From Rhodanobacteraceae bacterium (GTDB taxonomy: Bacteria; Pseudomonadota; Gammaproteobacteria; Xanthomonadales; SZUA-5), in the NCBI GenBank assembly GCA_024234055.1, contig JACKOW010000001.1, positions 846,001 through 910,000 on the forward strand: DNA of 64,000 nucleotides, written 5' to 3'. Under the pieces are notes generated by a model that saw only the letters and a list, made by a program, of their open reading frames with translations, did no database searches and was not told the DNA's origin. A program made the translations under genes and the position numbers. Of the stretch, positions 11,209 through 19,500 are shown one piece after another (the first letter of the stretch is position 1; the number at the start of each line of letters is the position of its first letter).

Positions 11209-11297
11209 CGCGTCGTGACCTACGCGTATCGTGACCTACGCGTATCGTGACCTACGCGTATCGTGACCTACGCGTATCGTGACCTACGCGCGTCGTG
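11201..11297. repeat. 16-bp tandem array derived from the REP end
   Basis: About six copies of GACCTACGCGTATCGT or the variant with CGCGTCGT. The unit contains the repeat tip GTGACCTACG, so the array looks like slippage or rolling amplification of the repeat's right end. It ends 30 bases before the twin palindromes at 11328. Confidence 0.9.
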
Positions 11298-11327
11298 CAA
11301 CCCGCCTCCATGACCTCCGACCTATCC

Positions 11328-11355
11328 GACATAAAATGTCTTGACATGATATGTC
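11328..11355. promoter_or_regulatory. Twin 13-bp palindromes, candidate operator of the stress operon
   Basis: Two perfect palindromes, GACATAAAATGTC (11328-11340) and GACATGATATGTC (11343-11355), share the arms GACAT/ATGTC, are separated by TT, and have centres 15 bases apart. The first bases of a TTGACA (11341-11346) lie between them. They sit 62-89 bases upstream of the first gene of the operon and are AT-rich against the background. This arrangement is typical of a dimeric repressor or activator bound to adjacent sites. The regulator is not encoded next to them and is unidentified. Confidence 0.6.
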
Positions 11356-11372
11356 GGTGAAGATAGCGTCGA

Positions 11373-11388
11373 TGGCAACGCTGTAGCG
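11373..11388 (+). promoter_or_regulatory. Possible sigma54-type promoter
   Basis: TGGCAACGCTGTAGCG contains GG-N10-GC, the invariant spacing of -24/-12 elements, with TGGCA matching the -24 half well and TAGC matching the -12 half weakly. It lies about 30 bases before the DUF2170 start. PspA genes are often sigma54-dependent, which makes this worth noting, but the -12 match is poor and a sigma70 promoter using TTGACA at 11341 is an alternative. Confidence 0.3.
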
Positions 11389-11416
11389 TCTGATCCGCCA
11401 AGGAGGCGGGTGATCG

Positions 11417-11842
11417 ATGGCCAGGCCGCGCAAGCTGGTGACCCTGATCGAGGCGACGGTGCCGCTGCTGCAGCGGCATCTGCTGATCGATGCGATCGAC
11501 GTGACTCCGATGGCTGGGGAAGTGCCGGTGATCGAGGTCGGGTTTCCGGAGGTGGATCGGCTGCCGATCTACATCACCGATGCCGGCAGTCAGTTGCTCT
11601 GCATCAGCTATCTGTGGCGCGATGCCGACGTCAAGGCCAAGCGTCGCGGCAAGTTGCTGGAGACCTTGCTGGATCTGAATCCGAGTGTGCCCTTGTCGGC
11701 CTTCGGACGTATCGGCGAGCACTTCGTGTTGTTCGGGGCGCTGAGCCCGCAGGCCACGCCGGAGGATATGGCGCTGGAACTGGCCACGCTCAGCGACAAC
11801 GGCCGCGATGCGCTGGCCACCTTGTCCGACTTTCTGGTGTGA
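11417..11842 (+). CDS. DUF2170 family protein (YjfI-like)
   Basis: A 141-residue soluble protein and the first gene of the stress operon, with a strong AAGGAGG 10 bases before ATG. It reads LVTLIEATVPLLQRHL, then IEVGFPEVDRLPIYITDAGSQ, and LNPSVPLSAFGRIGEHFVLFGAL. This matches the small YjfI/DUF2170 proteins that neighbour PspA-type genes in E. coli (yjfI-yjfJ) and other proteobacteria. Biochemical role unknown; the association suggests an accessory or regulatory partner of the PspA-like protein. The stop at 11842 is 8 bases before the next start, so the two genes are clearly co-translated. Confidence 0.8.
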   Translation: MARPRKLVTLIEATVPLLQRHLLIDAIDVTPMAGEVPVIEVGFPEVDRLPIYITDAGSQLLCISYLWRDADVKAKRRGKLLETLLDLNPSVPLSAFGRIGEHFVLFGALSPQATPEDMALELATLSDNGRDALATLSDFLV

Positions 11843-11850
11843 GAGCGACC

Positions 11851-12387
11851 ATGGCCTGGTGGGATGAAGTGCTCGGATTGCTCAAGGACGAATGGAAGGC
11901 GCTGGCGCCCGGTGCGGAACGCACGGTGTCTGAGCCGCCCACGGTGAAGCAGGCGCAGGCCTTGCTGCAACGCACAGCCAGTGAGCTGGCCGATGCCAAG
12001 GCCCGCGCCGAGGCCGCGCGTCGACGCATGCTGCGGGCGCAGTCGCAGCTGGAGGCCCTGACCCGGGCACCCGAGCAGCACCCGCGCTACCGCGATCGCT
12101 TGAGCGATCTGGCCCGAGCGGTGGTCCACGAGGGCGATATGGCGGCAAGTTTCGACAGCCATATCGCCACGCTGAGTGCGGTTCACGATCGAGTGGAAGC
12201 CCAGCTGCGCGAGTTCAACCGCGACGTGGCGATGGCCCGGGCGGCGGTGGCGGCCAGCCAGACCACGCAGGCAGCGGCACCGACGGTCAAGCCGAAGAAG
12301 CCAGCGGTCAAGGCCGGCGGTTTCGAACACGCCCGTCCGGACAAGGTCATGGATCGGTTGAGCAAGGGGCCGAGGAGGAAGCGATGA
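11851..12387 (+). CDS. PspA/IM30-like coiled-coil protein
   Basis: A 178-residue protein starting MAWWDEVLGLLKDEWKALAP. The core, about residues 45-150, is a continuous charged helix with heptad character (LADAKARAEAARRRMLRAQ; SHIATLSAVHDRVEAQLREF), like the hairpin of PspA/Vipp1 proteins. A basic tail (DRLSKGPRRKR) follows an Ala/Pro linker. It is shorter than PspA (222 residues) and lacks a classical PspA amphipathic first helix, so family membership is partly inferred from position: directly after a YjfI homologue and before YqiJ/YqiK. Likely peripheral to the inner membrane. The stop codon runs into an 8-bp tandem array. Confidence 0.6.
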   Translation: MAWWDEVLGLLKDEWKALAPGAERTVSEPPTVKQAQALLQRTASELADAKARAEAARRRMLRAQSQLEALTRAPEQHPRYRDRLSDLARAVVHEGDMAASFDSHIATLSAVHDRVEAQLREFNRDVAMARAAVAASQTTQAAAPTVKPKKPAVKAGGFEHARPDKVMDRLSKGPRRKR

Positions 12388-12417
12388 GGGCACGAGGGCA
12401 CGAGGGCACGAGGGCGA
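12384..12417. repeat. 8-bp tandem array (unit GAGGGCAC)
   Basis: Four copies of an 8-base unit beginning at the stop codon of the PspA-like gene. The same unit, in either orientation, recurs at 25283, 30506, 30569, 35796 and 55865. Confidence 0.85.
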
Positions 12418-12473
12418 GAAACATCGCACTGGAACCCCGTGCGCGCCCCAGCCGCTGGCAATCGGCGCCGCGA

Positions 12474-12555
12474 GTAGGTTGGGCCAAGGCCAACGGCCGT
12501 GCCCAACATTTCCCCCAATTCAATGTCGGGCACGCTGCGCTTTGCCCAACCTACG
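12474..12555. repeat. Palindromic REP-like element (GTAGGTTGGGC ends)
   Basis: An 82-base element whose ends, GTAGGTTGGGC and GCCCAACCTAC, are inverted repeats, with a second nested pair (GTGCCCAACATTT and AATGTCGGGCAC). It is placed inside the operon between the PspA-like gene and the small conserved gene. CCCCAGCCG(C/T)TGGCAATCGG occurs on both sides (about 12445 and 12583), suggesting a duplication around the insertion. Confidence 0.7.
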
Positions 12556-12565
12556 GCCGCGACGC

Positions 12566-12925
12566 GTGAAAGGGCGCAGCCTCCCCAGCCGTTGGCAATC
12601 GGCGCAGCCGGCCTTGAAGGCGGTGCAGGTGGCCTTCGATGTGTCGGAAACAGTGCTGATGGCGGTGCGGCAGGCGGCGTTTGACGCCAATCTGTCGAAC
12701 TCCGATCAGATCCGGGTGGTACTGGATCTGCCGATCACCCGCCAGGCCAAGCGGCCGCGGCTGACCGTGAGTCTCAGCCCCGAGGACTATCAGTTGCTGG
12801 GCAAGCGCTACAAACTGGATCCCTCGGATCATCTGGCGATCAAGGAACGGGTCAACGCCGAACTGATCGAGTTTTCCGAGTCACAATCACAGCCGAAGAA
12901 GCCCGCCAGGAGAGCCAGATCGTGA
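12566..12925 (+). CDS. Small conserved protein of the PspA-flotillin operon
   Basis: A soluble protein of up to 119 residues. The conserved-looking part is VAFDVSETVLMAVRQAAFD, then LSNSDQIRVVLDLPITRQAKRPRLTVSLSPEDYQLLG, ending in a basic tail (KKPARRARS). The stop overlaps the yqiJ start by 4 bases (GTGA). The start is uncertain: GTG 12566 lacks a ribosome binding site and its first 20 codons derive from duplicated repeat DNA, while GTG 12632 has GAAGG 8 bases upstream and would give 97 residues. I have seen proteins of this type next to yqiJ, but no function is known to me. The NSDQIR segment could be a small ribbon-helix-helix-like or adaptor fold, which is speculation. Confidence 0.65.
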   Translation: MKGRSLPSRWQSAQPALKAVQVAFDVSETVLMAVRQAAFDANLSNSDQIRVVLDLPITRQAKRPRLTVSLSPEDYQLLGKRYKLDPSDHLAIKERVNAELIEFSESQSQPKKPARRARS

Positions 12926-13614
12926 ACAGTTTCATGGAGCTGCTGAGTCACTTCCCGGGATTTGTGCCCTCGGTGCTGATGGGCGCGCTGCTGGTGTTCT
13001 GGCTGCTGGCGATCATCGGCGTGCTCGATTTCGATTCGTTCGGACCGCACTTCGACGCCGACGTGCATCTGGAAACCGATGTCGATGTTCCCGAGCACGG
13101 CGGCGGTGGCAGCCATGCCGAGGCCCCGGAAACGCTGATGGCGCTGGGCCTTGACAAGCTGCCCTTCTCGATCGTGGTCAGCGGAGTGGTGTTCTTCTGG
13201 TGGCTGCTGACCTTGCTGGCGGTGTCGCTGCTGTGGACGTGGATTCCGCTGCCGGCGTGGATCGCCGGCAGCCTGATCCTGATCGCGGCGCTGATCCTGG
13301 CGGTGCCGCTGGCGGCGCGCGCGCTGCGGCCCCTGAAACCGCTGTTTGTCGTGCATGTCAGTGCCAACAAGGAAGCGATTCTCGGCAAGGCCTGCAAGAT
13401 CCTGACACTGACCGTGTCGGAAAAGTTCGGCCAGGCCGAAGTCGCCCTCGGCAGCGGCGCGCCGCTGAACGTGCGCGTCTATGCCGATACCCCCAACACC
13501 CTGACCAAAGGCTCCAGCGCCCTGATCATCGACCTTGATCCCAAGAGTGGGCGTTATCGGGTGGAGGCTTATGAAGCGGCGGGACTCGGGACTCGGGACT
13601 CGGGACTCGGATGA
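12922..13614 (+). CDS. yqiJ: YqiJ-type inner-membrane protein with OB-fold domain
   Basis: 230 residues starting at GTG 12922, overlapping the previous stop, with AGGAG upstream. Membrane spans lie near residues 12-36 (FVPSVLMGALLVFWLLAIIGVL), 82-106 (FSIVVSGVVFFWWLLTLLAVSLLW) and 110-134. An acidic, His-rich loop (DFDSFGPHFDADVHLETDVDV) lies between the first two. Residues about 150-222 form an NfeD-like OB domain (GKACKILTLTVSEKFGQAEVAL). YqiJ/NfeD proteins pair with flotillins in membrane microdomains, and the flotillin gene is next. The last 12 codons (GTRDSGLG repeated) are encoded by a 7-bp GGGACTC array, so the C-terminal tail depends on repeat number. Confidence 0.85.
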   Translation: MNSFMELLSHFPGFVPSVLMGALLVFWLLAIIGVLDFDSFGPHFDADVHLETDVDVPEHGGGGSHAEAPETLMALGLDKLPFSIVVSGVVFFWWLLTLLAVSLLWTWIPLPAWIAGSLILIAALILAVPLAARALRPLKPLFVVHVSANKEAILGKACKILTLTVSEKFGQAEVALGSGAPLNVRVYADTPNTLTKGSSALIIDLDPKSGRYRVEAYEAAGLGTRDSGLG

Positions 13615-13738
13615 GGCGAAACCGTATATCCCGCTGCGGTCTTGCGTAGCTGCACCGGGTTGTCTTTTTTGATTTTGAGAACTGCCCCATAGATTTTCTT
13701 GATCTGCGAGTCCCGAGTCCCGAGTCCCGAGTCCCGGC
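13581..13738. repeat. Pair of inverted 7-bp arrays (GGGACTC / GAGTCCC)
   Basis: Four GGGACTC units at 13581-13610 and four GAGTCCC units at 13708-13738 face each other across 97 bases. Together they could form a stem of about 30 base pairs. The left array encodes the end of yqiJ; the right lies just before the ribosome binding site of yqiK. The loop contains a T-rich run near 13663. Confidence 0.9.
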
Positions 13739-13771
13739 ATCGCAATCCCATTTCCAGCAAGGACGAAACCC

Positions 13772-15976
13772 ATGGACCTCGCTTTCACCACATTGATCGC
13801 AGCTGTCGTCGTTGTCGTCATCTTCCTGTTCGGATTCCTGGCGTTGATCGCCAAGTTCTACCGCAAGGTGGAGCAGGGTCACGCCATGATCGTCAACACC
13901 ATGCGGGTGGAGCCCGAGGTGACTTTTACCGGGCGGCTGGTGATCCCGGTGCTGCACAAGGTCGAAGAGATGGACATCTCGATGAAGACCATCGAGATCG
14001 AGCGCATGGGCAAGGAGGGCCTGATCTGCAGGGACAACATGCGCGCCGACATCAAGGTCAAGTTCTTCGTGCGCGTCAACAAGACCGCCGAGGACGTGCT
14101 GCGGGTGGCCCAGGCCATCGGCTGCGCCCGCGCCAGCAACCAGGACACGCTGGAGGATCTGTTCTCGGCCAAGTTCTCCGAAGCGCTGAAGACCGTCGGC
14201 AAGGCAATGGATTTCGTCGATCTGTACCAGGCCCGCGACCAGTTCCGCGACGAGATCGTGCGCCAGATTGGCGACGACCTGTCCGGCTACGTGCTGGAAG
14301 ACGCGGCCATCGACTATCTGGAGCAGACCCCGCTGGAGAAGCTTGATCCGCACAACATCCTCGACGCCCAGGGCATCAAGAAGATCACCGAGCTCACGGC
14401 CGAAGAGAACATCCGCACCAACGAGTTTCGCCGCAACGAAGAGATGCGGATCAAGAAGAAGGATGTGGAAACGGCAGAGGCGGTGCTCGAACTGGAGCGC
14501 CAGAAGGCCTATGCCGAGGCCCATCAGCAGCGCGAGATCACCATCACCAAGGCGCGCGAAGAGGCCGAGTCGGCCAAGGTCGCCTCGGAAGAGCGCGCCA
14601 AGTCGGAGCTGGCACGGCTGCTGGCTGATCAGCAGATCGCGGTGCAGAACGAGAACGTCAAGCGCGAGACCGAAGTTGCCCAGAACAACCGTCTGCGCGC
14701 CGTGGCTATCGAGGAAGAGAAGGTCACCCGCGCCCGCGAGCTGGAGATCGTCGACCGCGAGCGCGAGGTGACGCTGCAGCAGATCGAGAAGGAGAAGGCG
14801 GTCGAGGTGCAGAAGAAGGCCATCGCCGACGTCATCCGCGAGCGCATCGTGGTCGAGCGCACCGTTGCCGAGCAGGAAGAAGAAATCAAGAACGTGCGGG
14901 TCATGTCCGAGGCCGAGCGCACCCGCAAGAGCACCATCGTGCTCGCCGAGGGCCAGGCCCAGGAGAAGTTCATCGCCGAGGTCAAGCTGGCCGAAGCCGA
15001 CGAGCAGCGCGCCAAGCACAAATCAGCCGAAGAGCAGACCCTGGCCGAAGCCAGGCTGGCGGTCGCCGCCAAGATGGCCGAAGCCAAGAAGCGCGAAGCC
15101 GAGGGCATCGAGGCGCTGTCAGCGGCATCTGGACTGGCCGAAGCCAAGGTCGCCATTGCCAAGGCCGATGCCAAGGAAAAGGACGGCATCGTCGCCGCCA
15201 AGATCAAGCTGGCGGATGCCGACGCCGTGGTCAAGCTCGGCGATGCCCATGCCCACGCGCTGCAGGCCAAGATGGAGGCCGAGGCGGCAGGTCGCGAGAA
15301 GCAGGGCGTGGCCGAAGCGCAGGTCAAGCTGGTCGACGCTGATGCCATCGCCAAGCAGGGCGCGGCACAGGCCGAAGCCCTGCGTCTGAAGCTGGAAGCC
15401 GAGGCCACCGGTCGACAGAAGAGCGGCGAAGCCGAGGCCGCGGCCATTGCGGCACGCTTCGCGGCCGAGTCCGAAGGCCTCACCGCCAAGTTCGAGGCCA
15501 TGACCAAGATGAGCCCGGAAACAAGGGCCCACGAAGAGCAGCGCATGCAGCTGGACTACAGTCATGCCGAAACCCTGCGCGGCATCGAGGCCAACCAGGC
15601 CATCGCCAAGGACCAGGCCCAGGTGCTGTCGCGTGCCCTGCAACAGGCCAAGATCGAGATCGTCGGCGGCGACGGCGAGTACTTCGACAGCTTCATGCGC
15701 AGCCTGTCGCTGGGCAAGGCCATCGACGGCACCGTCGGCAAGAGCCAGCTGCTGAACAAGGCCTTCGCCGAGCACAAGGCCGGCAAACGCGATCTGCTGC
15801 AGGACGCCAAGGAACTGGTCGCTGCGGTGGGTGGGGCGGATGCGGTGCGCGATCTGAGCGTTGCGGCACTGATGCAGAAGCTGGTGGCGGGGGGGAAGAC
15901 CAAGGAGTTGGAGATGTTGAAGAAGCTGGTGGGCGACAGCGGGGCAGGGGGCACGGGGCAGGGGGCACGGGAGTAG
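13772..15976 (+). CDS. yqiK: Flotillin-family protein YqiK, extended
   Basis: A membrane-anchored SPFH scaffold protein of 734 residues (E. coli YqiK has 553). AAGGA precedes ATG. One N-terminal membrane span (FTTLIAAVVVVVIFLFGFLA, residues 5-25) and a band-7/SPFH domain to about residue 215 (MIVNTMRVEPEVTFTGRLV, VKFFVRVNKTAEDVL) are followed by a very long Ala/Glu/Lys-rich coiled coil (about 220-610) containing near-repeats of the type AEAxxKLxxADA, which accounts for the extra length. The C-terminal part includes GGDGEYFDSFMRSLSLGKAI. The final residues GAGGTGQGARE come from a 7-bp GGGGCAC/GGGGCAG array. Expected to form oligomeric microdomains with YqiJ. Confidence 0.93.
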   Translation: MDLAFTTLIAAVVVVVIFLFGFLALIAKFYRKVEQGHAMIVNTMRVEPEVTFTGRLVIPVLHKVEEMDISMKTIEIERMGKEGLICRDNMRADIKVKFFVRVNKTAEDVLRVAQAIGCARASNQDTLEDLFSAKFSEALKTVGKAMDFVDLYQARDQFRDEIVRQIGDDLSGYVLEDAAIDYLEQTPLEKLDPHNILDAQGIKKITELTAEENIRTNEFRRNEEMRIKKKDVETAEAVLELERQKAYAEAHQQREITITKAREEAESAKVASEERAKSELARLLADQQIAVQNENVKRETEVAQNNRLRAVAIEEEKVTRARELEIVDREREVTLQQIEKEKAVEVQKKAIADVIRERIVVERTVAEQEEEIKNVRVMSEAERTRKSTIVLAEGQAQEKFIAEVKLAEADEQRAKHKSAEEQTLAEARLAVAAKMAEAKKREAEGIEALSAASGLAEAKVAIAKADAKEKDGIVAAKIKLADADAVVKLGDAHAHALQAKMEAEAAGREKQGVAEAQVKLVDADAIAKQGAAQAEALRLKLEAEATGRQKSGEAEAAAIAARFAAESEGLTAKFEAMTKMSPETRAHEEQRMQLDYSHAETLRGIEANQAIAKDQAQVLSRALQQAKIEIVGGDGEYFDSFMRSLSLGKAIDGTVGKSQLLNKAFAEHKAGKRDLLQDAKELVAAVGGADAVRDLSVAALMQKLVAGGKTKELEMLKKLVGDSGAGGTGQGARE
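15941..15971. repeat. 7-bp array (GGGGCAG/GGGGCAC), left flank of the four-helix-bundle gene
   Basis: About four and a half units at the very end of yqiK. It is the inverted counterpart of the CCCCGTG array at 16495-16528, so the two arrays bracket the gene at 16033. Confidence 0.85.
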
Positions 15977-16032
15977 CTTCGCGCGCCGGGACTATTTCGA
16001 GTTTCGACCACTCCCAAGGCAGGAGCGAAGAA

Positions 16033-16533
16033 GTGATCTCCAGTTTCCGTGATCTGGATGTTTGGAAGGGCGCCGTTGACCTGGCTGTCGAGGTCTATCG
16101 GTTGACGCGCCCATTCCCCGTCGACGAGCGCTTCGGGTTGACGTCGCAGCTTCGGCGCGCAGCGAACTCGGTTGCGTCAAATATTGCTGAGGGTCACGCC
16201 AGAAACAGCACACGAGAGTTCGTGCAGTTCGTCTCCGTCGCTCTGGGCTCATTGGCCGAGCTAGAGACCCAGTGGACCATCGCAAGCAGGGTTGGTTTGC
16301 TCGAATCGACTGACGAGACGATCGAGTCGCTGCCACGGCTCAGGGCGCAGTTGCTGAATCTGAGAAGCGCGTTGCTGCGACGGGCCAATGGTGTATCCGA
16401 GTTCATTCCGAGTTACGAAATGACGGTAGATCTGAAAGCCCCGGTTGCGAAGGAACTGAGGGATGGCGATCCAGAGGGAGCGGCGATCGCTGTTCCCGTG
16501 CCCCGTGCCCCCTGCCCCGTGCCCCGCCCATGA
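16033..16533 (+). CDS. Four-helix-bundle protein (S23 / 23S rRNA intervening-sequence family)
   Basis: 166 residues starting at GTG 16033 with AGGAG upstream. FRDLDVWKGAVDLAVEVYRL, FGLTSQLRRAANSVASNIAEG and LGSLAELETQWTIA are the family's standard motifs. The natural domain ends near residue 120; the rest is a divergent tail ending PVPRAPCPVPRP, which is translated from a CCCCGTG array. These proteins occur in rRNA intervening sequences and as accessory proteins of diversity-generating retroelements, but no reverse transcriptase is present here and this copy sits inside a stress operon. Flanking inverted arrays suggest it arrived as a cassette. The stop overlaps the ATPase start (ATGA). The molecular role here is unknown. 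Confidence 0.88.
   Translation: MISSFRDLDVWKGAVDLAVEVYRLTRPFPVDERFGLTSQLRRAANSVASNIAEGHARNSTREFVQFVSVALGSLAELETQWTIASRVGLLESTDETIESLPRLRAQLLNLRSALLRRANGVSEFIPSYEMTVDLKAPVAKELRDGDPEGAAIAVPVPRAPCPVPRP
16495..16528. repeat. 7-bp array (CCCCGTG) immediately before the ATPase start
   Basis: About five units of CCCCGTG with one CCCCCTG variant, ending two bases before the ATG at 16530. It occupies the place where a ribosome binding site would be, so ATPase translation probably relies on coupling to the upstream gene, whose frame passes through the array. Confidence 0.85.
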
Positions 16534-19500
16534 CCTCATCCGCCACCTTCGACCTGCTCCGCAAACGCCTGGCCGCGGCTTCCGAGTCGCTGCGCGCCAA
16601 GGCCGATGCGCTCAACGCCAAGCGCATCAGTACCTTTGGACGCATTGAGCCCAAGCTGACGGCGCGCTTGAGTGCGCGCACCGAGCACAATTGCGTCGCG
16701 CGCGACATCGTGCGTGTGGGCGAGCGGCTGCTGTTCGGCTACAACGTGACGATGGGTCTGAAGAAGGAGACCCGGGTCGAGGATGTGTTCTGCCTCTACC
16801 AGCTGGCCGAGGGCGCGGAGGGCGTGGAGCTTCAGACCGTGCCCATTGCCGGCAGCTTTCTGGACGACCAGCGCTTTGTCGCCGATTTCCGCGAGCTCTT
16901 CACTTACTACAAGGCGACCACGCTGGATCAGCTGCGGCTGGTCAACGAGCGCTTGCTGCTGATCTTCCGCACTGGCAGCCAGCCGGGTGACAAGCGGGTG
17001 TTCCGCTTTGCCGTCGATACCGCCGGCGCGCTCACCTACATCGACAATCGCGGTGAGCGCGACCATGTGCTGCCGCCCTCGCACAGTTTCGAGTGGCAGC
17101 CGGTGGGGCGCGAGGATCATGTGCTCGGTCGGCATGCCCATGTGAACATCCTCGACACGGTGTTTGTCGAAACCATCGGCGGCGATCTGACCATCAAGAT
17201 CGAGAACAACACCGACACCGGTCTGGGTATCTATTCCGAGCCGGTCGAGGACAAGAACCAGGCGCTGGCCGATGCCGAGATTGCCTACGCCGATCTGCCA
17301 ACCCTGATCCTGCTCAGCATCAAGCCCTACCGCGAGAACCACACCCGCTACCTGGTCTACAACAAGCGTCTGAAGCAGGTGCTGCGCATCGACGAGATCG
17401 GTGATTCCTGCGTGGAGCTGCCCGAGGACCACGGCATCGTGTTTCCCGGCGGCTACTACCTCGAATCCGGTGATTTCAAGCATTTCAAGGATCTGGGCCA
17501 CGATTTCAGCGGCTACCGGCTGAAGCGTACGGTGCGGGCGCCCAGCGGCGAGGATGTGCTCTACGTCTTCTACGACACCGCCAGGGGCGACTATGCCCTG
17601 CTGCCCTATAACCTGATCGACCGCGCCATCGGCCAGCCGCTGCTGGCAGCGGGCTACGCGCGCTTCGACGATGGCCAGATCCTGCTGGTCACGCCCGAGG
17701 GCAGCGATGCCTCACGGCTGCACACCATGCAGCTGTGGCGCACGCCTTTCGCCTCCGAGGAACACGCCAGCGCCCAGCCCAAGGTCGGCGGCCTGCTCGG
17801 GCGCCTGGGCAATGCCAATGTGGTGCGGGCACTGGCGGAACTGCGCGAGCTGACCCGGCTGGCCGAAGATGCCGCCAGTGAAGGCGCCTACGAGCGCTTG
17901 CTGAAGCTGGCGGCGCGCTGTGTCGACGCCCATCCCTGGTTGGCGGAGGCCGAGGTCGGACAGATTGCGGCCGAAGTGGGCACGCTGGCGCGCAGCGGGC
18001 GCGAGGCGCTGGAAGCCTATGAGAAGCTGGAGCGCGCACGACAGTCAGCGCGCCAGGCGGTCGAGGCGGCGCAGGGCGAGGTCAGCGAGCTGCTGTCCAA
18101 GGTGGTCAGCCTGCTGTGGCAGAAGCCCGAGGACTTCACCGAGGCGATTCGCGCCATCAAGCGCAAGCGCGGCGAGCTGACGGGATTGCGCGAACAGGCG
18201 CATGTGGACCTGGCCGCGATCGATGCCCAGGACACCCGTTTGCGCGAGGAGCTCGATCGCATCGGCGAGCGCGCGCTCAAGTTCTTTGCCGATCCAGCGG
18301 CCTTTGCCAGCTTGCGCAAGGGGCTGAACGAGGCGGCAGCGGCGGTCGACAGCGCCAAGAGCACCAAGGCGCTGGCGCCGATCGGCGAAAAGCTGGATGC
18401 GCTGGCCGAGTCGCTGGACGGGCTGTCGGAACTGATCGCCAGTTTCGAGCAGACCGACGCCCAGCAGCGGGCCATCCTGTTGGGTCAGACCAGCGCGCTG
18501 TATGCCGAGGTCAATCGCATCCGCGCCGGGTTGCGTACGCGCCGCGAGGGCCTGCTGGAGCAGGAGCAGGGACTGGAATTCGGGGCCCAGTTGACCGTGC
18601 TGGAGCAGTCACTCACGAATCTGCTGGCGCGCAGCGACAGTCCCGAAGCCATCGACGAGGCGCTGGCGCGCACGCTCGGCCAGATCGAACACCTGGAGGG
18701 GCGCTTCGGCTCGCAACCCGGCTTTCTGGTCGAACTGACCAGCCGTCGGGAGGCTGCGCTGGAAGCCTTCGCAGCCCGGCGCGAGCAGATCGCGGCGCAG
18801 CGCGACAAGCGCGCGCAGGGCCTGCGCGATGCGGTCTCGCGGGTGCTGGATGGCATTCCGCGGCGTATCGCCAAGCTCTCCGAGGCCGACGAGCTGCATG
18901 GCTTCTTTGCTGGCGACACCCTGGTCGAACGCGCCCAGGCCCAGATCGAAGAGCTGCGCCAGCTGGGCGCGGCCGTGCAGGCCGATGAACTGGCCGGGCG
19001 CCTGCGCAGTCTCAAGGAAGCCGGGTTGCGCGATCTGCGCGATCGGCTGGAACTCGGGACGTCGGGGGATTCCCTGGCCCTGGGCCGACAGCGTTTCACG
19101 ATCGAACGCCGGCCGCTGGATCTGGCACTGCTGCACAACGAGCAGGGGCTGTCGCTGCAACTGACCGGTACGGATTACCGGGTGGCGCTGGATGAGCCCG
19201 AGGCCGAGCAGCATCGCGAAGTCTGGGGTCAGGTGCTACCGAACGAGACCGAATCGGTCTATCGGGCCGAATACCTGGCCTGGCGCATCTGGCAGCGCGC
19301 CAGTGCCGGCGATGCCGCGATCAACGCCGCCCTGCGCGCCACCGAGGGCAGCGCGCTGGCCGATCTGGTGGCTGAGGAAGCGCAGCGACATCCCACCGAG
19401 GACTACCAGCGCGGCGTGCACGATGCCGATGCCACGCGCATCGTGCAGGCGCTGGACAGCATCGCCCGGCAAGCCGGCGAATTGCGCTGGCCGGCATCGG

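Noticed and set aside
16033..16533. Diversity-generating retroelement accessory gene (Avd)
   Set aside because: The fold family fits, but there is no reverse transcriptase and no template/variable repeat pair in the window.
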